Shown one piece after another: positions 36,473 to 44,776 of a stretch of 64,000 nucleotides of DNA (positions are counted from its first letter, which is position 1; each line of letters starts with the position of its first letter). The DNA comes from Neisseriaceae bacterium JH1-16. GTDB lineage: Bacteria; Pseudomonadota; Gammaproteobacteria; Burkholderiales; Chromobacteriaceae. Under the pieces are notes generated by a model. That model did no database searches. It worked only from the letters and a program-made list of their open reading frames with translations, and had not been told where the DNA came from. Both the position numbers and the translations under genes were made by a program. Where the stretch lies: contig JAPDNP010000001.1 of NCBI GenBank assembly GCA_025989215.1, positions 682,001 to 746,000 of the forward strand. Direction: 5' to 3'.

Positions 36473-37723
36473 TCATTCCTGATAGGGACGCTGGTGATCC
36501 GATCCTTGCTGATGCGGTTCACCGCGCTCATTGTCCGGTTTGCCCTGCTGATTCTGTTGGTAATTCGGCGGCCGTTGCTGACCGGGTGCTTGTTGATGAG
36601 GTTCACCTTGCAGTCGGCCGGGGTTGCCTTGCTGTTGCCATGGCTGGTTCTGCGGCTGGCCCGGTGCCGCTTGATGGGGTTCGCCATGTTGACGGCCTGG
36701 GTTGCCCTGCTGCTGCCACTGCTGATTCGGTGCCGGTTGGTTGGGCTCGCCATGTGGTTGGCCAGGGTTCCCTTGCTGTCGCCACGGCTGATTCGGTGGC
36801 TGATTCGGCGCAGGCTGATGGGACTCGCCTTGCGGCCGCCCCGGGTTGTCCTGCCGCTGCCACGGCTGGTTCTGTGACGGGCCCAGCCCAGGTTGATGCG
36901 GTTCGCCATACTGTCGACCGGGGTTGCCTTGCTGCTGCCACGGCTGGTTCTGCGGCGCATGTTGCGGCTGCGGCGGACGCTGCGGCTCAGGTGTGGGGGC
37001 CGGGCGGTAAGTCTCATTGGGTTGTCCCGGGTAGCCCTGTTGAGGATAAGGCGGCCTCGACGGTTCATGCTGGCCATTCGGCGGGCGTTGCTGTTCTGGC
37101 CCCGGCCGATGCTCAGGAGGGTTGGCCGAACGACCTGGTCCTTGCATGCTTTGCCGCGTCAGTTCCTCCCGCGGCTGGTAGTGATAGTGCTGCGATCCAA
37201 TCGAGTGCTGCCGGTCAAACGAACGAGGGTAGTTGTTGCCCTCATATTGGCGCTGGTAGAGCGGCAAGGGCGCGACAGCAGGGACTGCACGGTGGTTCCA
37301 ATGGTCCCAGCCACGTCGGTGCTCCTCCCAATCCGGACCCCAATGGTCACCCCAGCGCGGCGGCTCGTCGTAGCGCCAACCACGGAAATAGAACGGGGGA
37401 TGGCGGTAGTAACGCACCGGCACGCGCAGCACATAGAGCGGCACGTATTCCGGTTCGACTATCTGCCAGGGTCCGTTATACCAGCTGCTCTGATACCAGT
37501 TGTCGTCCTGGAACACCCAGTAAAGCCCATCGTAGAAGAAGTAGTTCGTCTCTGCGCCAGGGTAGTAATAGACAGGGTACCCCGGCACGGGGACAAGATC
37601 CGGGAACACCGGCACATTGATGCCGATACTGAGGCCCGGGATGCCGATATCGATGCTGACCTGCGCCTGACTTGGCGCCATCGGGGCCAGCAAAAGCGGT
37701 AGCACAATCAGTAAGCGGCGCAT
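36473..37723 (-). CDS. Exported repeat protein, Gln/Pro-rich tail
   Basis: A 416-residue protein with a cleavable signal peptide (after PSQA, about residue 20). A conserved aromatic domain (about 21-130) is full of Tyr and Trp (YPVYYYPGAETNYFFYDG, NWYQSSWYNGPW). The second half is low complexity: five 24-26-residue repeats of the form PQNQPWQQQGNPGRQxGEPHQ at residues 257-382, with a degenerate sixth. The aromatic domain is common in small periplasmic proteins of unknown function. The ATG at 37723 has GGAGAG upstream. The repetition produces long false frames on the other strand. Confidence 0.8.
   Translation of the reverse strand: MRRLLIVLPLLLAPMAPSQAQVSIDIGIPGLSIGINVPVFPDLVPVPGYPVYYYPGAETNYFFYDGLYWVFQDDNWYQSSWYNGPWQIVEPEYVPLYVLRVPVRYYRHPPFYFRGWRYDEPPRWGDHWGPDWEEHRRGWDHWNHRAVPAVAPLPLYQRQYEGNNYPRSFDRQHSIGSQHYHYQPREELTRQSMQGPGRSANPPEHRPGPEQQRPPNGQHEPSRPPYPQQGYPGQPNETYRPAPTPEPQRPPQPQHAPQNQPWQQQGNPGRQYGEPHQPGLGPSQNQPWQRQDNPGRPQGESHQPAPNQPPNQPWRQQGNPGQPHGEPNQPAPNQQWQQQGNPGRQHGEPHQAAPGQPQNQPWQQQGNPGRLQGEPHQQAPGQQRPPNYQQNQQGKPDNERGEPHQQGSDHQRPYQE
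36578..36955. repeat. Tandem repeat, five units of 72-78 bp, inside the exported protein
   Basis: DNA for residues 257-382 of the exported protein repeats in units of 78, 78, 72, 72 and 78 bp. Units differ at several positions, so it is an old array, but unit number could still vary between strains by recombination. Confidence 0.8.
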
Positions 37724-37858
37724 AACTGCTCTCCAATATATTGAACGGCCGCGCCGGCCGGAAACTCCGGCCTTCCTGATCGGATGCCTCTTGCCAGGAG
37801 GGCGTCACTTATGGGGGCACAGCCCTGAAGCGTAGACGGGATGCTGCCCGCCACCCCC

Positions 37859-37946
37859 GGCCTAACCAAAACGTCGAAAGTGCGGCAGCAGTCACTACGA
37901 AGACTATGGATTGCCGGGCCATATCGCCAGCGAGGTTTTGTTAGCA
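37859..37946. mobile_element. Degenerate MITE-like element, family B, copy 3
   Basis: The left end GGCCTAACCAAAACGTCG and the complement of the right end, GCTAACAAAACCTCG, are related to each other and to the GCTAACAAA ends of the elements at 6716 and 46453. It is about 88 bp long, non-coding and upstream of the repeat protein. Confidence 0.4.
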
Positions 37947-37999
37947 AATCTTAAGCAGCAGGCGTTCGCTTCGGCATCACGCCTGCCATGCCCATCCGA

Positions 38000-38019
38000 T
38001 TCGGCCAACGTTGGCCGAA
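38000..38019. repeat. Perfect 20-bp palindrome of the dispersed motif, copy 2
   Basis: The same TTCGGCCAACGTTGGCCGAA as at 14699, here in the gap upstream of the 38100 gene rather than between convergent genes. Confidence 0.75.
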
Positions 38020-38099
38020 CCTTACGCTCTCCGATCCGGCAAAATCTGCCATATGCATAACGCGGCATTTATGCTCCGTTCCTTTTGCGGAGAGCTCCC

Positions 38100-38780
38100 A
38101 TGAAACACTGTCTGTCGATCGCCGCGCTCGAGCTGGCCTGCTGGCTCAGCCCAACCCTTGCGGCGCCAGCTGGCAAGAGCGATGACTTGGCCGGCCACTA
38201 CTACCTGCAGAACGTGCGTGAAGTCGGCTCCGAGCTGCTGCTCAAGACAGATGGCAGTTTCGAGGGGAGCATGAGCTACGGCGCCGTCGACTCGTACATC
38301 AAAGGCAAGTGGCAACGCCAGGGCGACAAGGTGGTGCTGCAGACCACCGCTTCTGATAAGGAGCCGGACTTCCGCCTGTTCCGTGACGAGGAGCTACGCA
38401 TCCGCAGACCGGCCGAAACGGGCACCTGGCTCGCCATCGTCGGCCTGCCGAACACCGGGCCGATGGCCGGGGTCGAGGTCACTTTCGAATCCAAGACCGG
38501 CAAGACCCTCTCCGCCATCACCGACCGCAATGGCGATGCCAGCGTCGAGATGCCGGACAGCGAGACCTGGGCCCGAGCCGGTCTTCGTCGCGAGGGCAGC
38601 AAGGCGCCGCTGCAGTGGTTTGCAATTCCGGCAGCCCGCGCCGCCGCCCGCCTGACCGCCTTCGCGGTCGACGACATCGCCTATCTGCGTCCGCAACCGC
38701 TCAAGACCCTGCAGCTGCGGATCAAGAACGGCACCCTGGTGGCCGACGACGGCAACGGCATGGTGTACGAGCGCCAGTAG
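38100..38780 (+). CDS. Exported protein of unknown function
   Basis: A 226-residue precursor with a signal peptide (MKHCLSIAALELACWLSPTLAAPA). The mature part is predicted to be rich in beta strands: a lipocalin-like opening (DDLAGHYYLQNVREVGSELLLKTDGSFEGSMSYG, then KGKWQRQGDKVVLQTT) and a second part resembling a carboxypeptidase-regulatory-like beta domain (GVEVTFESKTGKTLSAITDRNGDASVEMP). I cannot name a family. I chose the ATG at 38100 with GGAGAG upstream. It is a single-gene unit ending in a strong terminator and it faces the sigma54-controlled operon downstream. Confidence 0.7.
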   Translation: MKHCLSIAALELACWLSPTLAAPAGKSDDLAGHYYLQNVREVGSELLLKTDGSFEGSMSYGAVDSYIKGKWQRQGDKVVLQTTASDKEPDFRLFRDEELRIRRPAETGTWLAIVGLPNTGPMAGVEVTFESKTGKTLSAITDRNGDASVEMPDSETWARAGLRREGSKAPLQWFAIPAARAAARLTAFAVDDIAYLRPQPLKTLQLRIKNGTLVADDGNGMVYERQ

Positions 38781-38801
38781 ACCGACGGCACTCGCCATCC
38801 T

Positions 38802-38835
38802 GCCCAGGTCCCGCAATGCGGGACCTGGGCGTTTT
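38802..38835 (+). terminator. Rho-independent terminator
   Basis: Arms 38802-38814 and 38818-38830 (13 bp, GC-rich) with a 3-nt loop and GTTTT after it. It ends the 38100-38780 gene and isolates the operon that follows. Confidence 0.9.
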
Positions 38836-38855
38836 CATTCGCTCGGCATTCTCCA

Positions 38856-38908
38856 TGCCGAAAAACTGGCGCTTCGACAGCTTGTTGCGCAAGCGCCTGA
38901 TTTCGTCG
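38856..38908 (+). promoter_or_regulatory. Candidate activator-binding site (UAS) of the ALDH-cntAB operon
   Basis: TGCCGAAAAACTGGCGCT (38856-38873) matches 17 of 18 bases of the site at 44470-44487. It ends 91 bp before the -24 element; the other ends 92 bp before its own. A second, inverted and less exact copy (AAGCGCCTGATTTCGTCG) lies at 38891-38908. It is the likely target of the sigma54 activator encoded at 42881-44338. Confidence 0.65.
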
Positions 38909-38964
38909 CGCAGCCACACCGGTTAAATCCCAATATTTCAGCCACTTGGCGCATACATCCAAGG

Positions 38965-38980
38965 TGGCACGCTCCCTGCT
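38965..38980 (+). promoter_or_regulatory. Sigma54 (-24/-12) promoter of the ALDH-cntAB operon
   Basis: TGGCACGCTCCCTGCT has the invariant GG and GC with ten bases between them, close to the consensus TGGCACG-N4-TTGCW. It lies 72 bp before the aldehyde dehydrogenase start. Confidence 0.8.
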
Positions 38981-39052
38981 AAGAGAAAGACCGCGAGCAT
39001 GGCCCATTGCCTGCCGCGCCCCATCAACCGATACGACTAGCGGTGGAGCGAG

Positions 39053-40543
39053 ATGGATTACACCTTTGAACAGTGGCAGGACAAGGCGCAGCAACTCGAC
39101 ATCGAGCACCGCGCCTTCATCGCCGGCGAATACACCGGCGCACAGTCCGGCCAGACCTTTGACTGCCACAGCCCGATCGACGGGAGACTACTGGCTCGCG
39201 TCAGCCAGTGCGACGCCGCCGACGTGGACCGTGCCGTGGCTGCTGCACGACAGAGCTTCGAATCCGGCGCCTGGTCGCGCCAGTCGCCGCGCCAGCGCAA
39301 GGCGGTGCTGCTGCGCTGGGCTGAGTTGCTGAGCGGCCACAGCGAGGAGCTGGCGCTGCTCGAGACCCTGGACGTCGGCAAGCCGATCGCCGAATCGCAA
39401 GCGGTCGACGTGGCCGGCGCCATCTACTGCCTGGAATGGTTCGCCGAGGCGATCGACAAGGTGACCGGTGAGGTGATCCCCGGCGACGGCAGCTTCCACA
39501 GCACGGTAACGCGCGAGCCGGTAGGCGTGGTCGGTGCCATTGTGCCGTGGAACTTCCCGCTGATGATGGCGATGTGGAAGCTCGCCCCGGCGCTGGCCGC
39601 CGGCAACAGCGTGCTGCTGAAACCCTCGGAGCGCTCGCCGTTGACCGCGCTGCGCATCGCCGGCCTCGCACGGCTGGCCGGCTTGCCCGACGGCGTGCTG
39701 AGCGTACTGCCCGGCGACGGCCGGGTCGGCGACCTGCTCAGCCACCACCCGGACATCGACTGCATCGCCTTCACCGGCTCGGGCGCGACCGGGCGACGCA
39801 TCCTGCGCGCTTCGGCCGACTCCAACCTGAAGCGGGTGTGGAACGAGCTGGGCGGCAAGTCGGCGAATATCATCCTCGACGACGTCGAGGACCTGGACGC
39901 CGCCGCCCAGGCCGCCGCCGCCGCGATCTTCTACAACGCCGGCCAGGTATGCAGCGCCGGCTCGCGCCTCTTGGTCCAGCGCGGCATCCTGCCGCGCTTC
40001 AAGGCCTCGCTGCTGCAGGCGGCCCGCGAATTCGTGCCAGGCCATCCGCTCGACCCGGCCACCCGACTGGGACCGCTGGTGGACCAGCGCCACCTGGACC
40101 TGGTGCAGCAGTACGTCGCCCACGGCGAAGGCGAGGCGCAGCTGGTTGCCGGAGGGAAGCGCGCCGAACCGGTGGCCGGCGGCAGCTATCTGCAACCGAC
40201 GGTGTTCGAGTGCAAGGACGGCCAAGAGCGCGTCGCCCAGGAGGAAATCTTCGGCCCGGTGCTGGCCATCATCCCGTTCGACGACATCGACGAAGCGGTC
40301 GCCATCGCCAATGCCAGCGACTACGGCCTGGCGGCGGCGCTGTGGTCCGGCAGCCTGAAGCGCATCCACGCCATCGCGCCGCGGCTGCGCGCCGGCACGG
40401 TGTGGGTGAACTGCTACGACGCGCTGGCCGACATGAACTTCCCCTTCGGCGGCTACAAGCAGTCGGGCAACGGACGGGACAACTCGCTGCACGCCCTCGA
40501 CAAGTACCAGGAAATCAAGTCGACGATCATGCAGGTCGTCTGA
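39053..40543 (+). CDS. NAD(P)-dependent aldehyde dehydrogenase (PuuC/KauB-like)
   Basis: ALDH-superfamily enzyme (496 residues) oxidising an aldehyde to its acid. Key parts are PWNFPLMMAMWKLAPALAAGN, the cofactor loop FTGSGATGRRI, the general-base Glu in NELGGKSANII, the catalytic Cys in FYNAGQVCSAGSR and EEIFGPVLAI. It is most like the omega-aminoaldehyde group (gamma-glutamyl-aminobutyraldehyde and 4-guanidinobutyraldehyde dehydrogenases). It is first in the operon with the Rieske oxygenase pair, behind a sigma54 promoter. Likely substrates are the aldehyde from the AruI-like decarboxylase or the semialdehyde released by CntA; sequence does not decide. Confidence 0.9.
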   Translation: MDYTFEQWQDKAQQLDIEHRAFIAGEYTGAQSGQTFDCHSPIDGRLLARVSQCDAADVDRAVAAARQSFESGAWSRQSPRQRKAVLLRWAELLSGHSEELALLETLDVGKPIAESQAVDVAGAIYCLEWFAEAIDKVTGEVIPGDGSFHSTVTREPVGVVGAIVPWNFPLMMAMWKLAPALAAGNSVLLKPSERSPLTALRIAGLARLAGLPDGVLSVLPGDGRVGDLLSHHPDIDCIAFTGSGATGRRILRASADSNLKRVWNELGGKSANIILDDVEDLDAAAQAAAAAIFYNAGQVCSAGSRLLVQRGILPRFKASLLQAAREFVPGHPLDPATRLGPLVDQRHLDLVQQYVAHGEGEAQLVAGGKRAEPVAGGSYLQPTVFECKDGQERVAQEEIFGPVLAIIPFDDIDEAVAIANASDYGLAAALWSGSLKRIHAIAPRLRAGTVWVNCYDALADMNFPFGGYKQSGNGRDNSLHALDKYQEIKSTIMQVV

Positions 40544-40599
40544 TTGCTCGGCGACTGCCCGAAGAGGGCGGTCGCATCCCCCCCTATCCGGAGCCCGAC

Positions 40600-41724
40600 A
40601 TGTACAAGCCCTTCGACCTCGACCTGCCTGCCGACTTCTGCGCCGATCATGAGCACGCCTATACCTTGCCGGCGCGCTACTACACGGCGGACGAGGTGTT
40701 CGCCTACGAGAAGGAACAGATCTTCGCCAAGGCCTGGCTGTGCCTGTGCCACGCCAGCGAGTTGGCCGAATCCAACGCCTATGTGACGCGCAAGATCGTC
40801 GGCGAGAACCTGCTGGCGGTACGCGGCCGCGACGGCGTGCTGCGCGCCTTCTACAACGTCTGCCCGCATCGCGGCCACGAACTGCTGCAGGGCAGCGGCA
40901 ACGCCAAGAACGTCATCACCTGTCCCTACCACGCCTGGACCTTCAAGCTCGACGGCGAGCTGGCCATGGCACGCAACTGCGACAACGTCGCGCACTTCGA
41001 CAAGGCCGACTATGGCCTGGTGCCGCTGCAGATCGCCGAGTACTGCGGCTTCGTGTTCATCAACATGGATCCGCACGCCGCGCCGATCGAGCAGCAGCTG
41101 GGCGGGCTGGAAGAACACCTGAAGTCGGTGTGCCCGAACGTCGCCGAGCTGAAAGTGGCCTCGCGCACCATCACCGAGACCCCGGCCAACTGGAAGGTGA
41201 TCGTCGACAACTACATGGAGTGCTACCACTGCGCACCGGCCCACCCAGGCTTTTCCGCCTCGGTCAGCACCGACACCTACACCCACACCTTCCACGGCAA
41301 CTGGACGCTGCAGCGCGGCGAGTCCAAGTCGTCGAGCAAGGGCTATGCCTTCGATGGCGACGTGCAGAACCAGGCCTTCAACGGCTACTGGGCCTGGCCC
41401 TGCGTGATGTTCAACGTGGTGCCCGGCGACGGCACGATGACGGTGATCTACGAATACCCGATGTCGGCCGGCGTCACCGTGCAGTATTACGAGGTACTGC
41501 TGGCCAGCAGCGAGGTGTCCGAGGCGCAGCAGCAGTTCATCGACTGGGCGACCCAGGTGTTCCGCCCCGAGGACCTGCGCCTGGTGGAGAGCGTGCAGCG
41601 CGGCCTGCAATCGCGCGGCTATCGCGGCCAGGGCCGCATCATGGTCGATGCCGGGCGCAGCGGCATCAGCGAACACGGCATCGCCTATTTCCACCGCTTG
41701 GTCGCGCAGAGCTACCAACGCTGA
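40600..41724 (+). CDS. cntA: Rieske oxygenase, carnitine monooxygenase type (CntA/YeaW)
   Basis: Oxygenase subunit of a two-component Rieske non-heme iron monooxygenase. Its 374 residues equal the length of YeaW and it resembles YeaW throughout. The Rieske cluster ligands are C88, H90, C108 and H111 (CPHRGH and CPYHAW). The catalytic region DNYMECYHCAPAHPGF holds the bridging Glu typical of CntA-type enzymes and the two iron His. The family cleaves C-N bonds of carnitine, gamma-butyrobetaine or related quaternary amines, releasing trimethylamine. The ATG at 40600 lies 57 bp after the ALDH gene, and the reductase follows. The true substrate here is open. Confidence 0.88.
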   Translation: MYKPFDLDLPADFCADHEHAYTLPARYYTADEVFAYEKEQIFAKAWLCLCHASELAESNAYVTRKIVGENLLAVRGRDGVLRAFYNVCPHRGHELLQGSGNAKNVITCPYHAWTFKLDGELAMARNCDNVAHFDKADYGLVPLQIAEYCGFVFINMDPHAAPIEQQLGGLEEHLKSVCPNVAELKVASRTITETPANWKVIVDNYMECYHCAPAHPGFSASVSTDTYTHTFHGNWTLQRGESKSSSKGYAFDGDVQNQAFNGYWAWPCVMFNVVPGDGTMTVIYEYPMSAGVTVQYYEVLLASSEVSEAQQQFIDWATQVFRPEDLRLVESVQRGLQSRGYRGQGRIMVDAGRSGISEHGIAYFHRLVAQSYQR

Positions 41725-41780
41725 CCGCACCGGCCGTCGCGGCGTTTTGCCCGACGGCCGTTTCTGTTGAAAGGCCCGCC

Positions 41781-42740
41781 ATGAGTATGCAGCAACAGAT
41801 CGCCACAGAAGTGATCGCCATCGACACGCTGGCCACCGATATCAAGCAGTTCACGCTCAAATCGTTGAATGGCGCGCTGCCGCCGTTCGACTCCGGCAGC
41901 CACATCGTGGTGCAGCTGACGTTGGCCGAACGGCAATGCGCGAATGCCTATTCGCTGGTCAACGACGCGGCGGAAGGGGTGTTCAGGATCGCGGTGAAGT
42001 ATGACGCCTGCTCGCGCGGCGGCTCGCGCCATCTGCACGAGGCGGTGGAGGTCGGCGACCGGCTGGCGGTGAGCCCGCCTGCCAATCTGTTCCGCCTCGC
42101 CGACACGACAGGTCGCCATGTGTTCATCGCCGGCGGCATCGGTATCACCCCGTTTATCGCGCACCTGCAGGCGCTGGAGCAGCAGGGCGGCCGCTATACC
42201 TTGCACTACGCGTTTCGCGGCGCCGACAGCGCGGCTTTCGGTGCGATGCTCGAACCCCGCCGTCGCGACGGACTGGCCGAACTGTACGACACCGCCACTG
42301 GCTCCCGCCCGGATCTCGCCGCCATCGTGGCGGGGCTGGCACCGGACGATCACCTGTATGTGTGTGGGCCAGGCAGTCTGATCGATGCGGTGACGGCTGC
42401 TGCCGTTGGCCGAATCGCACCGGAGCGACTGCACGTGGAGCGCTTCAGCGCCCAGCCCTTGGACGACGGCGCGGCCTTCACCGTAAACCTGGCACGCAGC
42501 GGCACCAGCATCGAAGTCGGCGCCGACGAGTCCATCCTCGCCGCGATCGAACGGCAGACCGACATCGCCGTCGACTGCCTGTGTCGCGAGGGCTATTGCG
42601 GCACCTGCGAAACCGCGCTGCTCGCCGGCGAGGCGCTGCACCGCGACCAGTATCTGGACGAGGCTGATCGGGCGGCGCACAAGACCATCATGATCTGCGT
42701 ATCGCGGGCCAAGAGCCGCACGCTGACGCTGGGCCTCTAG
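41781..42740 (+). CDS. cntB: Rieske oxygenase reductase, CntB/YeaX type
   Basis: Electron-transfer partner (319 residues) of the preceding oxygenase. The domain order is ferredoxin-NADP reductase-like FMN domain (ANAYSLVND), NAD domain (FIAGGIGITPFIAHL) and a C-terminal plant-type 2Fe-2S domain with cysteines in DCLCREGYCGTCETALL and a fourth in MICVSRA. It passes electrons from NADH to the Rieske cluster of CntA. The start at 41781 has AAGG upstream. It is the last gene of the operon, converging on the regulator gene with two hairpins between. Confidence 0.9.
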   Translation: MSMQQQIATEVIAIDTLATDIKQFTLKSLNGALPPFDSGSHIVVQLTLAERQCANAYSLVNDAAEGVFRIAVKYDACSRGGSRHLHEAVEVGDRLAVSPPANLFRLADTTGRHVFIAGGIGITPFIAHLQALEQQGGRYTLHYAFRGADSAAFGAMLEPRRRDGLAELYDTATGSRPDLAAIVAGLAPDDHLYVCGPGSLIDAVTAAAVGRIAPERLHVERFSAQPLDDGAAFTVNLARSGTSIEVGADESILAAIERQTDIAVDCLCREGYCGTCETALLAGEALHRDQYLDEADRAAHKTIMICVSRAKSRTLTLGL

Positions 42741-42777
42741 GAGCGCTCTAGCAGAGTGACCCTTGCCGTGAAATGAC

Positions 42778-42832
42778 ATGGCGCACAGCAGGCGCAGGGA
42801 CAGGAAAATCCCATGCGCCGGTTGTGCGCCAT
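42778..42832. other. Extended hairpin after cntB
   Basis: ATGGCGCACA (42778-42787) pairs with TGTGCGCCAT (42823-42832). Inside, GGCGCA (42791) pairs with TGCGCC (42814). It may act as a transcript-stabilising or REP-like structure. Confidence 0.55.
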
Positions 42833-42855
42833 TGTGCTTTGCGAATCGTTTGCCA

Positions 42856-42876
42856 GCCGGGCCACACAGGCCCGGC
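42856..42876. terminator. Bidirectional terminator between cntB and the regulator
   Basis: Arms GCCGGGCC (42856-42863) and GGCCCGGC (42869-42876) with a 5-nt loop, then TGTT. It lies four bases from the stop of the minus-strand regulator. Confidence 0.6.
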
Positions 42877-42880
42877 CTGT

Positions 42881-44338
42881 TCAGGCGTCGACCACCGAGT
42901 GGGCCAGTCGAATGCCGTACTTCTTCATCTTGTACTGCAGCGTCGCCCGCGGCAGGCCACAGCGGCGCGCCGCCTCGGACAGGTTCGGGTGACGGTTCAG
43001 GTACTGGATCAGCAGCGAGCGTTCGAACGCCGCCACCTGTTCGTCGAGTGACAGCCCGCTGTCTTCGGCCAACGTAGCGGGCGGCGAGGAGGGCGCTGGC
43101 TGCTCGGGCTCAGTCCCACGCTGCGGCAACGCCTCCGGGTGACGCGCGGGCACCGGCGGCTCGTCGTCCTCCAGCAGGATGAAGTTCAGCTCGTCGCCGT
43201 TCTCGCACAGGATCAGGCTGCGCAGGATGATGTTCTCCAGCATGCGCACATTGCCCGGCCAGTGGTGGCGCTGCAGCCGCTCCATCACCGCGCTGCTGAT
43301 GCGCTTGACCCGGTTGCCGGTGATCTTGCCGTTTTTCTTCAGCAAGGCCTGGGCCAACAGCGGAATGTCGTTGGTCCGATCGCGCAGTGGCGGGATGAAC
43401 AGGTAGCCGACATTGAGTCGGTAGAGCAGGTCGGGGCGAATCTTCTTGCCGTCCAGCATGGCCTGCGGCGACTCGTTGGTGGCCGAGATGATGCGCACGT
43501 CGACCCGGCACTCGGCGCTCGACCCCACGCGGCTGAAGGTCTTTTCCTGCAGCGCGCGCAGCAGCTTGCCCTGGATCGCCATCGGCATCGAATTGAGCTC
43601 GTCGAGAAACAGCGTGCCGCCGTTGGCGGTTTCCAGGATGCCGCGCCGGTCTTCCGCACCGGTGAAAGCCCCCTTCACCGTGCCGAACAGTGCGCTCTCG
43701 AACAGGGGCTCGGGCAGGGCGGCGCAGTTGAGGACCAGAAACGGTTTATTGGCGCGTTCGCTCTGGTTGTGCAGCAGACGCGCGAACAGCTCCTTGCCGG
43801 TACCGGTTTCGCCGTAGATCAGCACCTGAACATCGGTTCTCGCCAGGCGATGGGCCTGGTGGATCAACTTCTGCATGTCAGGGTCGCAGGTGATGATGCC
43901 GACATCGTTGTAGCTGTGCTCGCCATCTAGCCGCTGCTGCAGGTCGACGAACTGGTCGTGCAGATTGCTGATTACCGACAGATCGCGGGAAATTTCGATG
44001 GCACCGATGATGCGACCGAGTTTGTCGTTCAGGGGCAGGGTGGTGTGCACCTGGTGCACCGGCTTGCCTGCCGCATTGAAATACAGCTGGTATTTATTGT
44101 GGTAGCGCTTTCCCTTGTAGACCGACTGCAACAGGGTGCTGCTGTGCTTATCCATCTGCGGATACACGTCCAGCAGGGCATTGCCCAATGCCTTTTCCAC
44201 CTTGTAATCGTCGAGCCTGGCGCTCTCCTCGTTGTAATACACGTAATTGCCGCCGCCATCGATGATGGCCACCGGCTGCGGAATCGAATCCAGAAACTCC
44301 GAAAAAATGCCAATGGCGGATGCCAGTTGTTCGTCCAT
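42881..44338 (-). CDS. Sigma54-dependent activator, RocR-like (PAS, AAA+, Fis HTH)
   Basis: Enhancer-binding protein of 485 residues. An N-terminal PAS domain (about 10-130, FLDSIPQPVAIIDGGGNYVYYNEES) probably senses a small molecule. The AAA+ domain (about 150-385) has Walker A GETGTGKE, the sigma54-contacting loop GAFTGAEDR and Walker B GGTLFLDELNSM. The C-terminal Fis-type helix-turn-helix is at LSEAARRCGLPRATLQYKMKKYG. The layout is that of RocR, the arginine-catabolism activator of Bacillus. It lies between the two operons that carry sigma54 promoters and identical upstream sites, so it is very likely their regulator. The ATG at 44338 has no strong ribosome site. Confidence 0.92.
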   Translation of the reverse strand: MDEQLASAIGIFSEFLDSIPQPVAIIDGGGNYVYYNEESARLDDYKVEKALGNALLDVYPQMDKHSSTLLQSVYKGKRYHNKYQLYFNAAGKPVHQVHTTLPLNDKLGRIIGAIEISRDLSVISNLHDQFVDLQQRLDGEHSYNDVGIITCDPDMQKLIHQAHRLARTDVQVLIYGETGTGKELFARLLHNQSERANKPFLVLNCAALPEPLFESALFGTVKGAFTGAEDRRGILETANGGTLFLDELNSMPMAIQGKLLRALQEKTFSRVGSSAECRVDVRIISATNESPQAMLDGKKIRPDLLYRLNVGYLFIPPLRDRTNDIPLLAQALLKKNGKITGNRVKRISSAVMERLQRHHWPGNVRMLENIILRSLILCENGDELNFILLEDDEPPVPARHPEALPQRGTEPEQPAPSSPPATLAEDSGLSLDEQVAAFERSLLIQYLNRHPNLSEAARRCGLPRATLQYKMKKYGIRLAHSVVDA

Positions 44339-44469
44339 TTTCCTTTGTAGCCTTCCCGATACTTCAGCTGCTCATCGCTAAAACCCATGGCGCTGAATTT
44401 TTTGAGAGTAACGCCAGGCTCGGGCATCACACCGCGCAATCAGCCTTATCGCTGCCGAGGCTTGCTGCC

Positions 44470-44487
44470 TGCCGGAAAACTGGCGCT
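44470..44487 (+). promoter_or_regulatory. Candidate activator-binding site (UAS) of the ABC/aruH operon
   Basis: TGCCGGAAAACTGGCGCT matches the site at 38856-38873 in 17 of 18 bases and ends 92 bp before the -24 element. It also lies 130 bp upstream of the regulator gene, so autoregulation is possible. Confidence 0.65.
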
Positions 44488-44551
44488 CTTATTGTTTTTA
44501 GGATTATTACTCGAAAGTTACCGAGCCGTCCATTTGCAAAATAACCATTAA

Positions 44552-44564
44552 ATTCAATGAATTA
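44552..44564 (+). promoter_or_regulatory. IHF-like site
   Basis: ATTCAATGAATTA fits the IHF consensus WATCAA-N4-TTR with one mismatch. It lies in an AT-rich stretch between the upstream site and the sigma54 promoter, where DNA bending is expected. Confidence 0.35.
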
Positions 44565-44579
44565 AAAATATTCACAAGC

Positions 44580-44595
44580 TGGCACAAAGACTGCT
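44580..44595 (+). promoter_or_regulatory. Sigma54 (-24/-12) promoter of the ABC/aruH operon
   Basis: TGGCACAAAGACTGCT has GG and GC separated by ten bases. The -12 half (CTGCT) is the same as in the 38965 promoter. It lies about 180 bp before the first gene. The rest of the 438-bp gap (44339-44776) holds the UAS and IHF-like site and no other gene. Confidence 0.8.
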
Positions 44596-44776
44596 TAGAG
44601 CTACTGGCAAAACCCCGCATAGCGGTCTGGGCCAGACGCGCTGCCACAACAGTGCAGGCAGCCCGACAACACCGCCAGGGTTTTGTCAGCCGCGATGAAG
44701 TCCAGGCAAGCCGATGACACCGGGGCCAGACAGCGCCCGACGAACAGGGCGGACCAACAAGCAGAAGGGGAACAGC

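Noticed and set aside
36578-36955. The periodic repeats as a CRISPR array
   Set aside because: Units are 72-78 bp, in frame, coding and without distinct spacers; no cas genes are present.
36451-37620. A 389-codon forward frame opposite the exported repeat protein
   Set aside because: It exists because the repeats keep other frames open. The minus-strand product has a signal peptide and a good start; the forward one does not.
39053-42740. Reading the ALDH-cntAB operon as glycine betaine demethylation (GbcAB)
   Set aside because: The oxygenase is far closer in sequence feel and length to YeaW/CntA, including the DNYMECYHC region with the bridging Glu, than to GbcA-type demethylases.
40453-42779. 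Long antisense frames over cntA and cntB
   Set aside because: GC-rich third positions keep them open. The forward proteins have all catalytic motifs.
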